DNA from: Ciona savignyi
Lineage: Eukaryota > Chordata > Ascidiacea > Phlebobranchia > Cionidae
Assembly: GCA_000149265.1 (NCBI GenBank)
Contig: CH003024.1
Location: forward strand, 1,033,380 to 1,097,379
Reading direction: 5' to 3'
Length of the DNA: 64,000 bases
Shown: positions 12,283 through 25,000 of the stretch, in pieces
How the letters are laid out: every line of letters begins with the position of its first letter
How positions within the stretch are numbered: the stretch's first letter is position 1
The notes under the pieces: generated by a model
What the model saw: the letters and a program-made list of their open reading frames with translations, nothing else
Database searches by the model: none
What the model was told of the DNA's origin: nothing
Translations under genes and position numbers: made by a program

Positions 12283-12582
12283 AAGAATTAGTATGGTGGT
12301 TTGTGCGTCGCCTTTTAGCCGAAGGGTTACAGAGTCAAAACTGGTCGCTAGCTTGTCGGTTGTTTTCTTAGGCAAGAAAGGCACGAACATTCCCTAATTC
12401 CAGTGGAGCAATATGTTCTAAAAAATCGAAGAACCGTGTGAATCATACACAACACACTGCAATAGCTCCGGTAACCCGACGATGGACGCGAGGTTATCCG
12501 ATGATTGTCCGTGTGTTTACCCCTTGAATTTCCCATTCACGAGGATATACATGAATATCCTATCCTATGATATCCTATCCTC
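12283..12582 (+). mobile_element. tRNA-derived SINE, diverged
   Basis: Recognisable by TTAGTATGGTGGTTTGTGCG, ATACACAACACACTGCAATA, CTCCGGTAACCCGACGATGG and a doubled TATCCTATCC tail. More mutated than other copies. Confidence 0.85.
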
Positions 12583-13289
12583 CCACTTCTTATAATGCCA
12601 AATTCGTATTAAACAATTAATTGGCCTTCTATTCTTAAGTAAATAAGGACAAAGATTTTAGTAGAGTTAAAACTTTTATAGATGTAAATTTTTATGCCTG
12701 CGGTTAATTATTTTGGTAATTGATTTTTAGCTACTGTTAGTCCAATTCACTAAACCACTGCGTTTAGGTGACGTTTGCTAAGTATCATTGCCAAAAGATA
12801 CCAATACGACTAGCTAACAGCTGGTTTCGATCTTAAAATTGATCAGTTTAAAAGTGACGTAGCCAATGAGTCATGTAACGATTAGGTTAAATAGGAGATC
12901 ATGCATTTTCCCTTTTGGCCAAGGGTGATACTGGTGTCAGTAAACAAACACTCGTGACATTTTATAAACTGATTTTAACAATCATTGAATGCATGTAAAT
13001 GCAGTACTTTGCTTACGTGTGTAAATAATTATAATTTATCTACCGGGTTAAACATTGAATGGATTTCTAGCGTTTGTGCATTGGTATTACAGTATTATAA
13101 CAGTTGAATTCGATGTGTGTCTTTAGCTGCGTAAACGTAGCATATAACTGAATACTGTATTTAACCGTATCACAAATATATTCGATGAAGTCTCTCAGTT
13201 ATGCCTCTGACAGTAAACCAAATTGGTTGAAAATCTTAATATGAGGTATGTAAGTTTTTGTTTGGTTGTAAACAAACTGTTAATTATTG

Positions 13290-13365
13290 GCCCCATTTGG
13301 AACAAAATTGGACACATATTGTTTTTGTCCTTTTTTCTTCTTTTTTTGTCAAACGCTTGACAGAC
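13290..13365 (+). repeat. End fragment of the 335-bp-monomer repeat family
   Basis: CCCCATTTGG, then TTGGACACATATTGTTTTTG and GTCAAACGCTTGACAG, match the terminal part of the elements at 45650, 55050 and 63705. No monomer follows. Confidence 0.7.
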
Positions 13366-16300
13366 ATTATTATTTTATTTTTTACCGATCTAAGTTTCTA
13401 ACCCATTTTACCGATCTAAGTTTCTAACCCGTTTTTTAAATACGAGTCGGTATATGTATCGGTCGCGTTACGGCCACACGACCTTACACGCTTGAGAGAC
13501 TTATCACGTGCCACAGTACACACTATAATTTGCGTCATTAACCGGGGAATAATTGCTAAAAAGGGAACCACAGGAAGATATTATAATTTTGCACATATAT
13601 TTACTTGTTAAGCCATTTATTTAAAATGGTAAGTAGTTTAACCTTTTACAAATTTTGTTTAAATGCAACGTATCAAATTAGAAAAAGAATGAATTGAAGA
13701 TAGCACTAGATACGAAGCCAAAAGTATGCACAATGCATACCGTTTTAATTGTATGTTAGTTATTTAAACGTATTTTATATGCAAAATCGTGATAGTTCGA
13801 GTAATCTGTTGCGGTAGATTATTATTGGCATAAATTTAAAGTGAAAAAGGTATTATATAGACCAAATAAAAGTGATGACAAGGGTTTAAGGTAGACCGTC
13901 TGTATGCAATAGTGCATAATTAGTGTAAATCTTCTATATCAACACTATTGCGTTGGTTTTACATATAATTATTTTTTATTACCTGACGCTGCATTATTTT
14001 CCGACTGGACTTTATAGATATACAACTAGAGATTGTCAAACACACTGCACAGAAAATGTTTTTGTAGGTAGAAATGTACTGTTAATGTCTCATATTCAGA
14101 CTTAATCAAACCTGGTGTATAATATACATGCTGTACTTCGTTTGTTTTTGCTGACAAAAAAGTGATGGGTCCCCAGTTACCATTCCAAATTTGCTATCCA
14201 TACTTTATAAAACATTATCAATTCTTGTTGGTTTATAACAATAAACCAAATATATAAACGGTTCTATGACAACTGAACCCCTTACAAGTGAACCCCAACA
14301 ACTAAACCCCTTTACAACTGAACCCCCTTTAACTGAACCCCCTTTAACTGAACCCCTTTTAACTGAACCCCTTTTAACTAAAAACCTTTGAACTGAACCC
14401 CTTCACAACTAAACCCTTTTTAACTAAACCCCCTACAACTGAACCCATTACAACTAAACCCTTTTACAATTGAACCTCTTACAATTGAACCCCTACAACT
14501 GAACCTCTTACAACTGAACTCCTACAACTGAACCCCCTACAACTAAACTCTTACAGCTGAACCCCTTACAACTGAACCCCTTTTAACTGAACCACTGATA
14601 ACTGAACCACTGACAACTGAACCCCTTTTAACTGAACCCATTTCAACTGAACCCCTTTTAACTGAACCCCTTACAATTAAACCCCTTACAACTTAACCCG
14701 TTTTAACTGTTGTAAGGGTACATGATTTCAGCTGTAAAGGGGTTTATTGGTAAGTGGTTTAGTTGTATAGGGGTCCGGTTGTATGGGTTTACTTGTAAGT
14801 AGGGATGCACAATATATAATTGCAAATATATACGTAAGATACACAAAATATTCAAGAATCTTAAGCGTTTTTATAAACATATTTAGGATTCGAAATAGAA
14901 AACAAAATATGTTTTTCTACTGATTTGTCAGTGAGAAAGTAATCTTGACAAGCGGGCTATACTTGATAATCATGATCAGTAAGCTTCTGATTACTAAAAC
15001 TAAAAATATTCGTAAGCCCAAACTTGTAAAATATCTTCCATTTGTTGTGATAACGGACACCGATTTTTCTACCACTATACACACCACAAACAGATATATT
15101 AAATGCCTACTGCTTAGAATGTCACAGTACAATGAATATTCCTTTAGATAAATGGATCAGATATTTTCTGTCTAATAACATTGTCACTGGAAATATGTTC
15201 ATTTTTACATTTTTGGTATGTCTGGAAATGGTTTGTTTTTCTGTAATTTATATAAACTCAACCAACATCAGTTAGTATTACTGAGAGGTATGTGTACTTT
15301 TATTCGCAACACCACAGCGATTTAAAACGATAAAATTTGCCAGCACTTTCAGCCTCCGGAAGCACTTAGAGGGCTTCCGGGTTCAAGTATATTAGAATAT
15401 TACATTTAAAGTGGTTTAACGGTATTCCTTCTTAACGAAAAGCAGGCACAATGACATACCTTTTACGAGCGCGACTAAACAATATGTAACCCCCTATGAT
15501 GAAAGGTCACCGTAGAGGAATCTTAAAAGATAAACATTTTTAATTATCCATTTACATTACCTTTATATACAGTAGGGTTACACACTTAACCTGGCATATG
15601 ATCATTGTTTTGTTTTTTTAATTTCAACATACTCGCAGTGTAGGGCGTGGACTAGTCCGTTGTGGCTTTTACAACGTTGCCTTACAAGTTCAGAGTAATA
15701 ACTGCGCCACAGGCTATTACTTTCATTGATATTATACCTTGCTCCGACCGTCGAGCTGCCACCCCTTCTTCTAAAGCCGGCTCCCCCATTAATTGCACGG
15801 GTCGTATTGCCCCACACTTTTATTCGAAGCTTAGTTTAATAGTGTAATAGTTTTTTATAAACATTTATTTTTTTATTATCAAAGGCCCTGCTTCGTGTTT
15901 TCATCGTGGAAACAAATAATAAACTTAAATAGGTGGACAACGCCTAGGCCTGGTGGATTAATGAGTTGTGCTAAATCTAAAGACCGCCTCATCCGTATAC
16001 AATACATTGTAATAGCGTCAGTATTTCCACTTATGATAGTCAAATATATGTGATTGTAATTGGATAATAGTTCATAACTTAATGGTAGAAGCCTACTGTA
16101 TTTACAATCACCATATAATGTCAACATACGCAAAAATCCGTTAATATTTAACTACTACTTTTCAATGTTAGTTCAATAAACTTGTTTTAAAGCGCAGTTT
16201 TTTAATCAAAAGTTATATATTATTAATATTGCCTTAAATTGACAGCCTGTCTAATAAAATACAGCAACGTTTCTATAGCGAATTTTATTTTCCTGGTATT

Positions 16301-17575
16301 TTTTATCATTTCGTTTAATAAAGAAACATATGTATTAGGATATATGTCTTGGTTATATGTATTAGGATACCAGAAGGGACATGCTCTGGTGTGCTCCGTA
16401 TTGAATAAAAACTTGGACCATGTCCCTTTGAGGATGTCTAAACTCCATCTGAATACCCAAATTGCCAACCACATGTTTGTCTCACATTTATGCAATCTTA
16501 TCCTTTTTACCGAAAACAAATCTAAAGAATACATGAAAACAGGTGCACTATATTGTTCAGCACTTCTGCTAATGTATTTAAAATTAAATAGGATGCTTCT
16601 GTTCATTCTATCAGATAAAACAATGCATGAGGGTTATTATAAGTCACAAGTATAATATATTACGAATTTAAGTCTCAGTCTGGGTGAATAGTTGCAAATA
16701 AAAGCATATGTAGCATATTACAGGGAGTGATCTTACTACATATAGAAAACACAACAGATTTTATTTTTTTAATAATTTTATTTATTTTTAAAATCTTTAA
16801 AAAAATTCCCCATGTTAAACCACAAAAAAGATTAATTAAAACAAATAATTTTATTTTATTGTATTTATAACTAATAAATCTTTTACTAAGGCCATTCGGG
16901 AACTGCAAGCCGAAAGCATTCATGGAGAAGCTAACTGGACAACACAACTGAGGCAGACAATAAGTTCTCCAGTTGGCGATGTAAATTATTATAACATAGA
17001 CCCAACAAACCACTGCTTACAACTAAACCAATTTTAGCCCTTTCAACGCTACGTTTCTTTAAACTAAACCCCATGACAATTAAATCGTCAACCTTACCAA
17101 GTTTGACTGAAAACAACTGTTTTCCGAAAATAAACCCTATTAAAATTATAACACTTTATGTCTGAGCTCCTAACAATTAATTTTCGTTTAAATGAATCGT
17201 TACAAATATGTTCGCACAACAGAATCCTTTATAGACCTGGATTTAGGCTTCTTCTGTAGGCTTCTTCTCTGGAAATGACCCGTTTACAACTATACCGACT
17301 TAAATGGCCACTTTGCATAATTTGTAAAGGTTTAGTTGTAGAACAGGACTAATGGGTTTTGTTGTACTGGGTTCAGTTGTAGGGCATTATTTTAAAAGGT
17401 TTTAGTAATGGGTTTTAGTTTAGAGTTATTAATTTTTAGGGGTTTTAGTGTTTAGCATAAAGGGGTTTAGAGGCTGGTGGTGTAATTGCCTTTATGTCGG
17501 TCATCGCTTGTTTTACTGAACCTATATAAGTCTCAAACAAACCTTTTATAATACCCTAATCCTTTGTTTATTTAG
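13366..17575. other. Non-coding stretch with a minisatellite
   Basis: A 5' exon-like ATG followed at once by a strong donor (ATG/GTAAGT at 13626-13634) and the minisatellite at 14268-14800 are the only structures I can point to. Overlapping open frames on both strands at 16223-16655 look like chance. Confidence 0.4.
14268..14800. repeat. AACTGAACCCC-type minisatellite with inverted tail
   Basis: About 30 degenerate units of 12-16 bp with the pattern AACTGAACCCCTTTT or ACAACTGAACCCC run from about 14268 to 14709. From about 14708 the complementary pattern (GTTGTAAGGG, GTTGTATAGGGGT) follows, so the ends can pair. A second weak patch of both patterns is at about 17015-17470. Confidence 0.85.
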
Positions 17576-17698
17576 ATGCTAGGTGAATTGGAAGATGAGT
17601 GGGGAAATAACTTCACAAATCAACACATGTGGTCGGACAGGTGGCAGCCAATAGCTCATCCAATTAGCGATGTCGACCAGTGGGCGGAATTCCATTGA
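17576..17698 (+). CDS. Candidate exon of a small Trp-rich protein (40 aa)
   Basis: Preceded by a pyrimidine-rich acceptor (CTTTGTTTATTTAG) and opening with ATG, it reads MLGELEDEWGNNFTNQHMWS then DRWQPIAHPISDVDQWAEFH and stops with TGA. Composition (four Trp, acidic start, no low complexity) is unlike the chance frames around it. It could be the last exon of a gene starting at the ATG/GTAAGT at 13626, or a trans-spliced small gene, since ascidians trans-splice a leader. I do not recognise the protein. Confidence 0.38.
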   Translation: MLGELEDEWGNNFTNQHMWSDRWQPIAHPISDVDQWAEFH

Positions 17699-19529
17699 TA
17701 TATGCAAGGTACGAAAACGATGGACAATTATATCTTGCACCAGAACACCATCTACAATCGGGTTGTCGCACCTGCTTCAAAGATATTATTGCTTATTAAT
17801 CATTTACCAAAAGCCAAAGTAACTGTGTTGAATTAAACACTGTTATATGTTTCGCAACTGTTTTATTCGCTAGGATATACTCTATAAACAATTACCACCC
17901 GTACATTTATTCACCCGAAAAAAGCTTAAAAAATTAACACGGACAATTACGAAAAATGTGGCTAAAATATTTCTATCGTAGCATAATGCAGAATTGGAAT
18001 AACTTCACCTTTTCAAAAAGTATCTCACCTTACTAGAGCTAAACATCGTGTTGTTCCCTGTTGAATATATTATAACGTTACATCATTTAAATAACTGTAG
18101 TGACATTCGCGGCTTAGCTATATTTTTGTGCATATTATTAAGTTTTGGTAAATTGTTTACGTATATAAGCCATTATTGCCTGCAGCACGGCTGTGTGCGC
18201 CCGTTGTATATCATTTCCTTCGAACCAGCTATAATCCCCAAAGCAGTACTTCCTTTATAATCTTCCCACACATTGCGCCATACAAGCGCTTGTGTAGAAA
18301 CTTTTTGTATCAGATTATTATCAGAAACGCGTTCTGAAATGTAGACAAGCACTGCCTGCTTGAAGATGATATCTTCAAGCATGTATAATGAACCAGTTTA
18401 ACTGTACGAATTGTATTGTATCAGATTGCAATATATCAATAAAGAAGTTTTTATGGAGTCCGGATTGCCATCTATTTTAGTCATGGCTGAGGTATGTTAG
18501 TTGGGGACCTCATGCCCGAATTAATGCAAGTACCAGGCGCAAATCCAAACCTTGACTTAAGAAAATAAGGAAGACCCCCACATAACTAACTCCAGAAACA
18601 TATCTCACTCCATACAGCGAAATGCACATAAATCCGTACCTACGATGGGTTCGAGAATATCTCACGATAATCCGTGCAACAATGGCCCCCGTGCTTTCTC
18701 ATACACGGTTATAAGCCAGAAAATATCCTAAGTTATTGTTTTTATTATTCTTTAAGCTATATCCAAAATTAAAATTTTAACTGCTTACTATTCGCACCCT
18801 TAAACAAACCGGCTTTCAAAATTAGAAGTAGATATACATTTATTAATCCATTGTTTTATTTGTGAGTGTGGTACACAATTATGATTGTTTGTTTAGATAA
18901 TATTGCATTTTACTGTGTTTGTATATTGTAATGGTATACAACTTGTGTTGTCGGTGTGATGTTCGTAGAAAATTTAATCATAATTGTTAAAAAAATAAAA
19001 AACACTTTCGTATAAAATATTCCTGTTTATTCCATAGGAATGAAAAGAGCGTGTTATTACGAGGGAATTAATAAACCCTTGTAAACCGTCAGATTACCTG
19101 AGTTATTGCAGTCTTTTAAATATGAATAACAAATTTCTTCTGTTTTCATTAATCGGTACGCAGATAAAAAGTCACGACGAGAAAAATACGTAACACGTAA
19201 AAAACGCATTAACACACGAAGAAAAAACACAGGATAAAAATCCACAAGAAAAAGTTACATAGAAATAATGTAATAAGGTTCATCACAGTTGTTATTTTTT
19301 CCTGTGACTTATTGTAACTCGTTTTATCTGTGATATTCCTAGATTTCCACCAATCTACTGGGGTGGGGCCACGTCCGTCAAGTGCCTTAACGTGGTACAA
19401 AACTCTCGCCAGGTTTCAATCCAACAACCCATCGTATATTTAAACCCCTTTGCAACACAACATAGCTATTTTTGCTTTTTTCAATGTTCTTTTATCAACC
19501 GAGGAATCTACTGCATTGCTTGAGCCGAG
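17699..19529. other. Intergenic, nothing supported
   Basis: AT-rich sequence with no splice-supported exon. A very degraded minus-strand SINE may lie around 19060-19400 (GCCACGTCCGTCAAGTGCCT). Confidence 0.4.
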
Positions 19530-19987
19530 CAGGGCCGGTTTTAGGCCGATTTGACCGATTAGATCAAATTGGGCCCCCGCACCTTGAAAAGGGCGCCCCG
19601 CGCTGAGCGGGGGTCTTTCTGTATTACGAGGTTTAAAATACTACTGAAACGTAAAATAAAAAGTGAAATAATATTCTTTCTCATAATATCAATTTGTTAT
19701 GCATCGTAACTAAGTCAAATTTATATTTCTGTGTCTGTCTGTTACGTCATAATGAATATGGTTGCTAAACAATATAAATATGTTTGGAAGTAAAACAATA
19801 TATCGTAAATAAGTATCCACATTACCTTTAATTTGTTTTATAGCAAGTATTAAATGTCTATTTTTTTAGTTTGTATGTACTGGTATGTATTTTATGATAT
19901 ACAAACACCCATAAATTTTGCTATGAAGAGTATGGGTCCTGCCATCACATTTCTAATTGGGCCCCGCGGTTCCTAGCACCGGGCCTG
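19530..19987. mobile_element. hAT-type MITE, 458 bp, perfect 8-bp target duplication
   Basis: Left end CAGGGCCGGTTTTAGG, right end CCTAGCACCGGGCCTG: imperfect terminal inverted repeats. Both sides carry the identical 8-mer GAGCCGAG (19522-19529 and 19988-19995), the duplication length of hAT transposons. No coding capacity. Confidence 0.88.
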
Positions 19988-19995
19988 GAGCCGAG

Positions 19996-22032
19996 ATCAT
20001 CTTTCTCGTGTTTCTATACTAACCTTAATGGTTTAGTTTGTTCGTAAATTTTTTATGGGGCTTAAGGATTGAACTATTATATGCTCGTTTCAAACACCGT
20101 TTTTGAATATAAAAATGGTATATGTATCGGTCGTGTTAACCATTCGGCCACACGACCGTATCTATGTTTTCTTATTAAGTAATAATTTCCACCAGGTGGC
20201 CTGTTGACTATATTTTAAATATAGAAGCTCTCAATAAAGTTTCGCCAGAAGGTTTTTGAACTAAGAAGCTTGTCCAAGATAACAGTGCAAGAATATATAT
20301 GCTTTTATTCTAATTTTTGCCTTTTTTAAATTTTGTAACTATTCCATGTTTATATTTTAATTTATATTCAACATACCTTCAAGGAATGGAAGAACGAACA
20401 ACATGGGGGCGACATATTTGTCGTGACAAGGCTGATTTGATGGACAAGTCATTACTTCACCATTAAATTAAAGTTGGCGCTATTAAATGCAGTTTAGCCA
20501 GACTGTTTTTTTGAGTCATACAACAGTTCGGCTGGTGCCATTCTCGCCGTCTGTATTTCGAAATATGTAATTATTAATTTATACCGTTGTGTACAATAAA
20601 AAGAGTAATTTTTTAAGATTAAAACAAAATTTTTAAAGAATAAAAATTGCATCTTTAAATATTAAAACACGTAACATTTAAAGAAAACATGTGCTGCAAC
20701 AAATGGATGATGTGAATTGATGATAATAAATAAGTTAAAAATGTAGAAATAGTTATGCCAGAATATAATGGAGATGACACATGAAGAAAAAAATCCAGCG
20801 CAACTTCTTCGCCGTCACGTACATAAACTGGTGTTACACAAATAGTAATGTTAAATTTTTATATTTAAGTTTATCAACCATAATTGCCTTCCTTGTTTTT
20901 GATTGAAAATCATGTCCTAAACACATTGTGTGTTTCTACAATATTATTAGTTATTTTGCATCTGTTATGCTAAAGAACTAAATACACGCAAATATAATTG
21001 TCTAATAACAATGTTTCAACGACGAAAAACGACCTGAGCCACTTAAAGTGCTCATAAACATATAGGTGTGGATACATTTATGGTGAAAACTTGTTGTTTT
21101 GCGTTGTTTTGCTTATTTGAATTCAAAATGTTTTTAAGGGTATAAATTGTTCTCTTGTTTATTTAAGGGCTGGTATTTAAACAAATCGTAAACTTATTTA
21201 TAGTTGTGGGAACAAATTTGCAATTAAATTTAGAACCAGACTACCTTCGTACATTGAAAATTTTATGAAAGCAAATCAACCATCCGGCACCATTCAAAAA
21301 CATCTTTATTTAAATTAAGTCAACAAAACATCTATGCTTTATTTAAATAAAACTGATCAGCTGAAGAAAATGGTGTGAAGCTTGGCACTTGCCGTTTCCA
21401 ACCATACCAAGGTCAGCCATACCAGACCATGTTAGTCAGCATAACATTTACATTTGCACCATGACAGTGTGTATTTACTCGTCAGATCCGTCTGCGTGAT
21501 GTTTTGTATACATTAAATAACGAATTCAAACTCATCACCAAAATCGTGACTATAGCGTGTGCTAATTTGAGCTTTATTTATTGAATGATTAACTAACTCG
21601 CAAGAAACGGAATTTTATTAAATGATTAACTAACTCAAGAAACGGTATTTTTATTTCGTTTCCTTAATTAAGTCGAAAGGCAACATCCTGTACTGTCACG
21701 ATATTTGCTTTTTTTAGTCAACGTAACGCAAATGTCACACGGAAAATGTCTTTACAAGTAGCCACCTGACCAACTGTCTATAAATATTAATCTCCAGTTT
21801 TAATGCAATGACGAACACCTTTTAGTCACATACATGCTTCCACTGCCGAACGTTTCACGGTATCCTCTTTTATGTGTTGTGACACGCAAAGAGCTCACAA
21901 GTGAATTGACTCAGAAATAAAAAAGGAGTTTATCAAATGGACGTTTCCCAAAATAAATCACGCACGTTCTTTCGCAGGAGCGTCTTTTATAAATGATTCA
22001 GCATCCTTCTTTCGCGACGTGTGCCCACCGGG
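19996..22032. other. Intergenic region upstream of the multicopper oxidase
   Basis: No supported gene. Contains a short direct repeat (AATGATTAACTAACTC) at about 21583-21640. The last 200 bp are the presumed promoter of the oxidase gene. Confidence 0.4.
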
Positions 22033-22044
22033 CTATATATATAT
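22033..22044 (+). promoter_or_regulatory. TATA box of the multicopper oxidase gene
   Basis: CTATATATATAT after a GC-rich patch, 49 bp before the start codon at 22093. A start site near 22063 would give a short leader (inference). Confidence 0.5.
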
Positions 22045-22092
22045 GAGACAGTTAGTTTCATAATATAAAATATATTGTCATAGCTACAAGGA

Positions 22093-25000
22093 ATGCTTGA
22101 TTTTAAGCTTGCTCTGTGTTGTGTCTACTTTCTGGCAATACCAACTTATGGTCAGCTTTGTAGCAACACTAACCCTTGTACGTTCTTTCGAGGTACGTTT
22201 GCTACTTACATATACCATGCAAATTAGTAATATGGATCAGGATATTTCGTACAATATTAGGCAAACTTACGTTTTTAAAATGTATCTCTAACTTTAAAGG
22301 AAATGAATCTTTTGAGGAACCAGACGTTTTGGAATCAGAACACGGGTTTTTATCAGTTCACCTGAGACTGGACATGACTGAGTTGACCGTCGATTGGCTG
22401 AGATTGAAAAGGCGCACTTTTAATGGCAAGCTTGCGGCACCTACTTGGCTTGTAAGGCCCGGCGACACCATCTACCTTACAGTGGTAAGTTATGTTAGGG
22501 ATATGATATTCTTATTTATAACTTAAATGCAGATGTCGTTATAGCATGGGTAATCTGCAGATTAGTGTCTCAAAATAGTCTGCCCCATTAGGCTACCAGT
22601 GTGTCTTTAACCGTCGGGAAAAGTTTTCGCGTCGCATTAATGTCGAAAATAAACTCTTTAATATTAATTCTTTATTGGGACCAATTCCAGAGTAATTTAT
22701 TGGGACCAATTCCAGAGTAATTTATTGGGACCAAATTCGGCCAACGAAACAGGCCACAATACATTGCACAAGCCCAATACCACCAATATCCACGTACATG
22801 GACTACACATCTCACCAGAGGTACTTGTTTATTAACATATTTATTATTAAATTCAGTACTTTGCTAATCGGGCTTTTAAAATATATTTTGCAACTTAAAA
22901 ACAGGGAATTTCCGACAACGTGTTCCTTGAAATCGGTCCTGGTGAAACACAAGACTATGTATTTGATATACATACTGACCATCCGGCTGGGACGTATTGG
23001 TATCACCCTCACTTCCACGGTTCCAGCGCTTTTCAGGTAGAGTTGCCATTTTGCAAGTGAAGTTCTGAGTGTGAAGTTGTTTGCTAGTGAAGTTCTCAAC
23101 CAAAATTTGAGATGTTCGTTTAAAGTTATTTGATCATCTATTAGCGTAGAAAATCGGTTTTAAATTCTCATTGGACGTGTAGCAAAGTTTCCTCTTTAGT
23201 TTGTGTTGACCGAATAGCTTAGTATGTTAGTGGATATATCAGTTGTATGAAAATAAGAGTAGTGTCTCAATTATACACCACATAGTGCAGTATAAGAGGT
23301 AAACCGACGGTAGGCGCAAGATAATCTGGAAATTATCGGCGTGAGAAAGTTCCATTACACATTCTCGAGGTAGTCTGGCCAATGCGCCTATGATAACGCT
23401 ATTTTTCGTTTTCCAATTCTCGAGGATAAACTTAAATATCCTATCCATCACAGTTGAACCTTCTGTTTTGGGGCAAATGCTTGCATAGTATGACTGATCA
23501 AAATACCACAACAAAAACAAAATAGACTATATTGACTAAGGTACAACGAAAAACAGAAACATTTAGCTGAGATAAAACCGACAGTGGCGCGTGAAAACGT
23601 TTTCTTACGCATTCTCGAGGTAATCTGAACATTGCGCGTTTTTTAACACTTCTTGCATTTAAAACATACATGTCATATCCAAAACATAAATATGCATATC
23701 CAATTTAGCACAATTTGAACCTAAAGTTTTGTCTCTGTCTGCTTGCATAGTATGACTGATTAAAATACCACAACAAAAACAAACTATATTGGTCCGACCA
23801 GTTAGTCTGGTGGATTAGTGCGACGCCCTACAACCGAATGTTTGCAGGTGCGAAACTGGTCGATTGCTAGTCGGTTGTGTCCTTGGGCAAGGCAGTTAAC
23901 GGACATAGCCTGAACCCAGCAGATTAATGGGTTCTACTAAATTGAAGGAATGTTTATATCATACACAACACACTGCAATAGCTCCGATAACCTGACGGTA
24001 AGCGCGAGGTGATCTGACGATTGCCCGTGTGCTAACCCCCTTGGTTTTCCCATTTACGGGGATAAAGGCAACACACTAATCGACCACGCTATTCGGTCGG
24101 TTTTCCTAACAGTTTACCCAGAATGGCTTATTGATTAAAAATACACTAAGCACTTTAGGCAAAGTATCGCTTTTAGATTAAAACAAGTAGTTTGGCTTTT
24201 TACTTTGTGACTACGTAACCTTTGTTAATTTTTGGTAAATATGTAAAAAATGTAAAAGCATTAACTGTTTGCGGTTAGGTAACGAGCGGCATGTCTGGTC
24301 TCATTATTATTGAGGATCGACCACTCGACCTTCCAAAGTCACTTAGAAAATGCTCTTGTCCTCTTAACTGTGAACACGACATCAACATGTTGGTGCAACC
24401 GACTTTGCAATACAGCTTAAGTAGCGACCCTATCATTTTTGGCCAAATGCAAGAAGAAATCGGGGACGATCCGCTTTTCAGGTATTCACTTCATTAATAA
24501 ACGCAAAGCTTACTGACGGTCCTTTGCCAAATGATTAGCGCGACTTATTACTATGCAGGATTATATAAAAAAAATCTTAAGGACGGGCCCATCGAAGACT
24601 CGAAACTTAGCCCCACAAAAAAGAAGATTTATAGTCTGACCGGTTAGTCCGACGGTTTAGTGCGACGCCTTTCAACCGAAAGTTTGTAAAAAACTGGTCG
24701 CTGGCGAGTCGGCTGTGTACTTGGGAAAGGCACTTAACGGAAATTGACTGAACCCAGCGGATTAATGGGTTCTGCCAAAATAAAGAAACCTGTCTATCAT
24801 ACACAACACACTGAAATAGCTCCGGTAACCCGACGGTGGGCCCGAGGTGATCTGACGATTGCTCGTGTGTTAACCCCCTTGGTTTTCCCATTCACGGGAA
24901 TAAACATGAATATCCTATCCTATAGCGTACTTGACCACGTTCAGCTTATAATGACATTTTCTGTGAGTAAGATTCTTAGCCGTCTTAATCAATTCATTCA

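Larger units (their letters stand above)
10360..13289. other. Intergenic region upstream of the armadillo gene
   Basis: Apart from a degraded hAT-like remnant (10957-11297) and one SINE (12283-12582), I see no supported gene. Reading frames here are short and lack splice support. Confidence 0.5.

Noticed and set aside
15602..15847. Frames on both strands in a more GC-rich patch
   Set aside because: No recognisable domain, no convincing splice sites; perhaps an old repeat.
16223..16655. Overlapping open frames of 127 and 138 codons on both strands
   Set aside because: AT-rich background, no splice or family signal, hydrophobic low-information translation; open on both strands at once, typical of chance.
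20384..20467. Short plus-strand exon-like piece beginning GAATGGAAGAACG
   Set aside because: Could join a MAE start at 18484 to make about 20 residues, but too short and unsupported.
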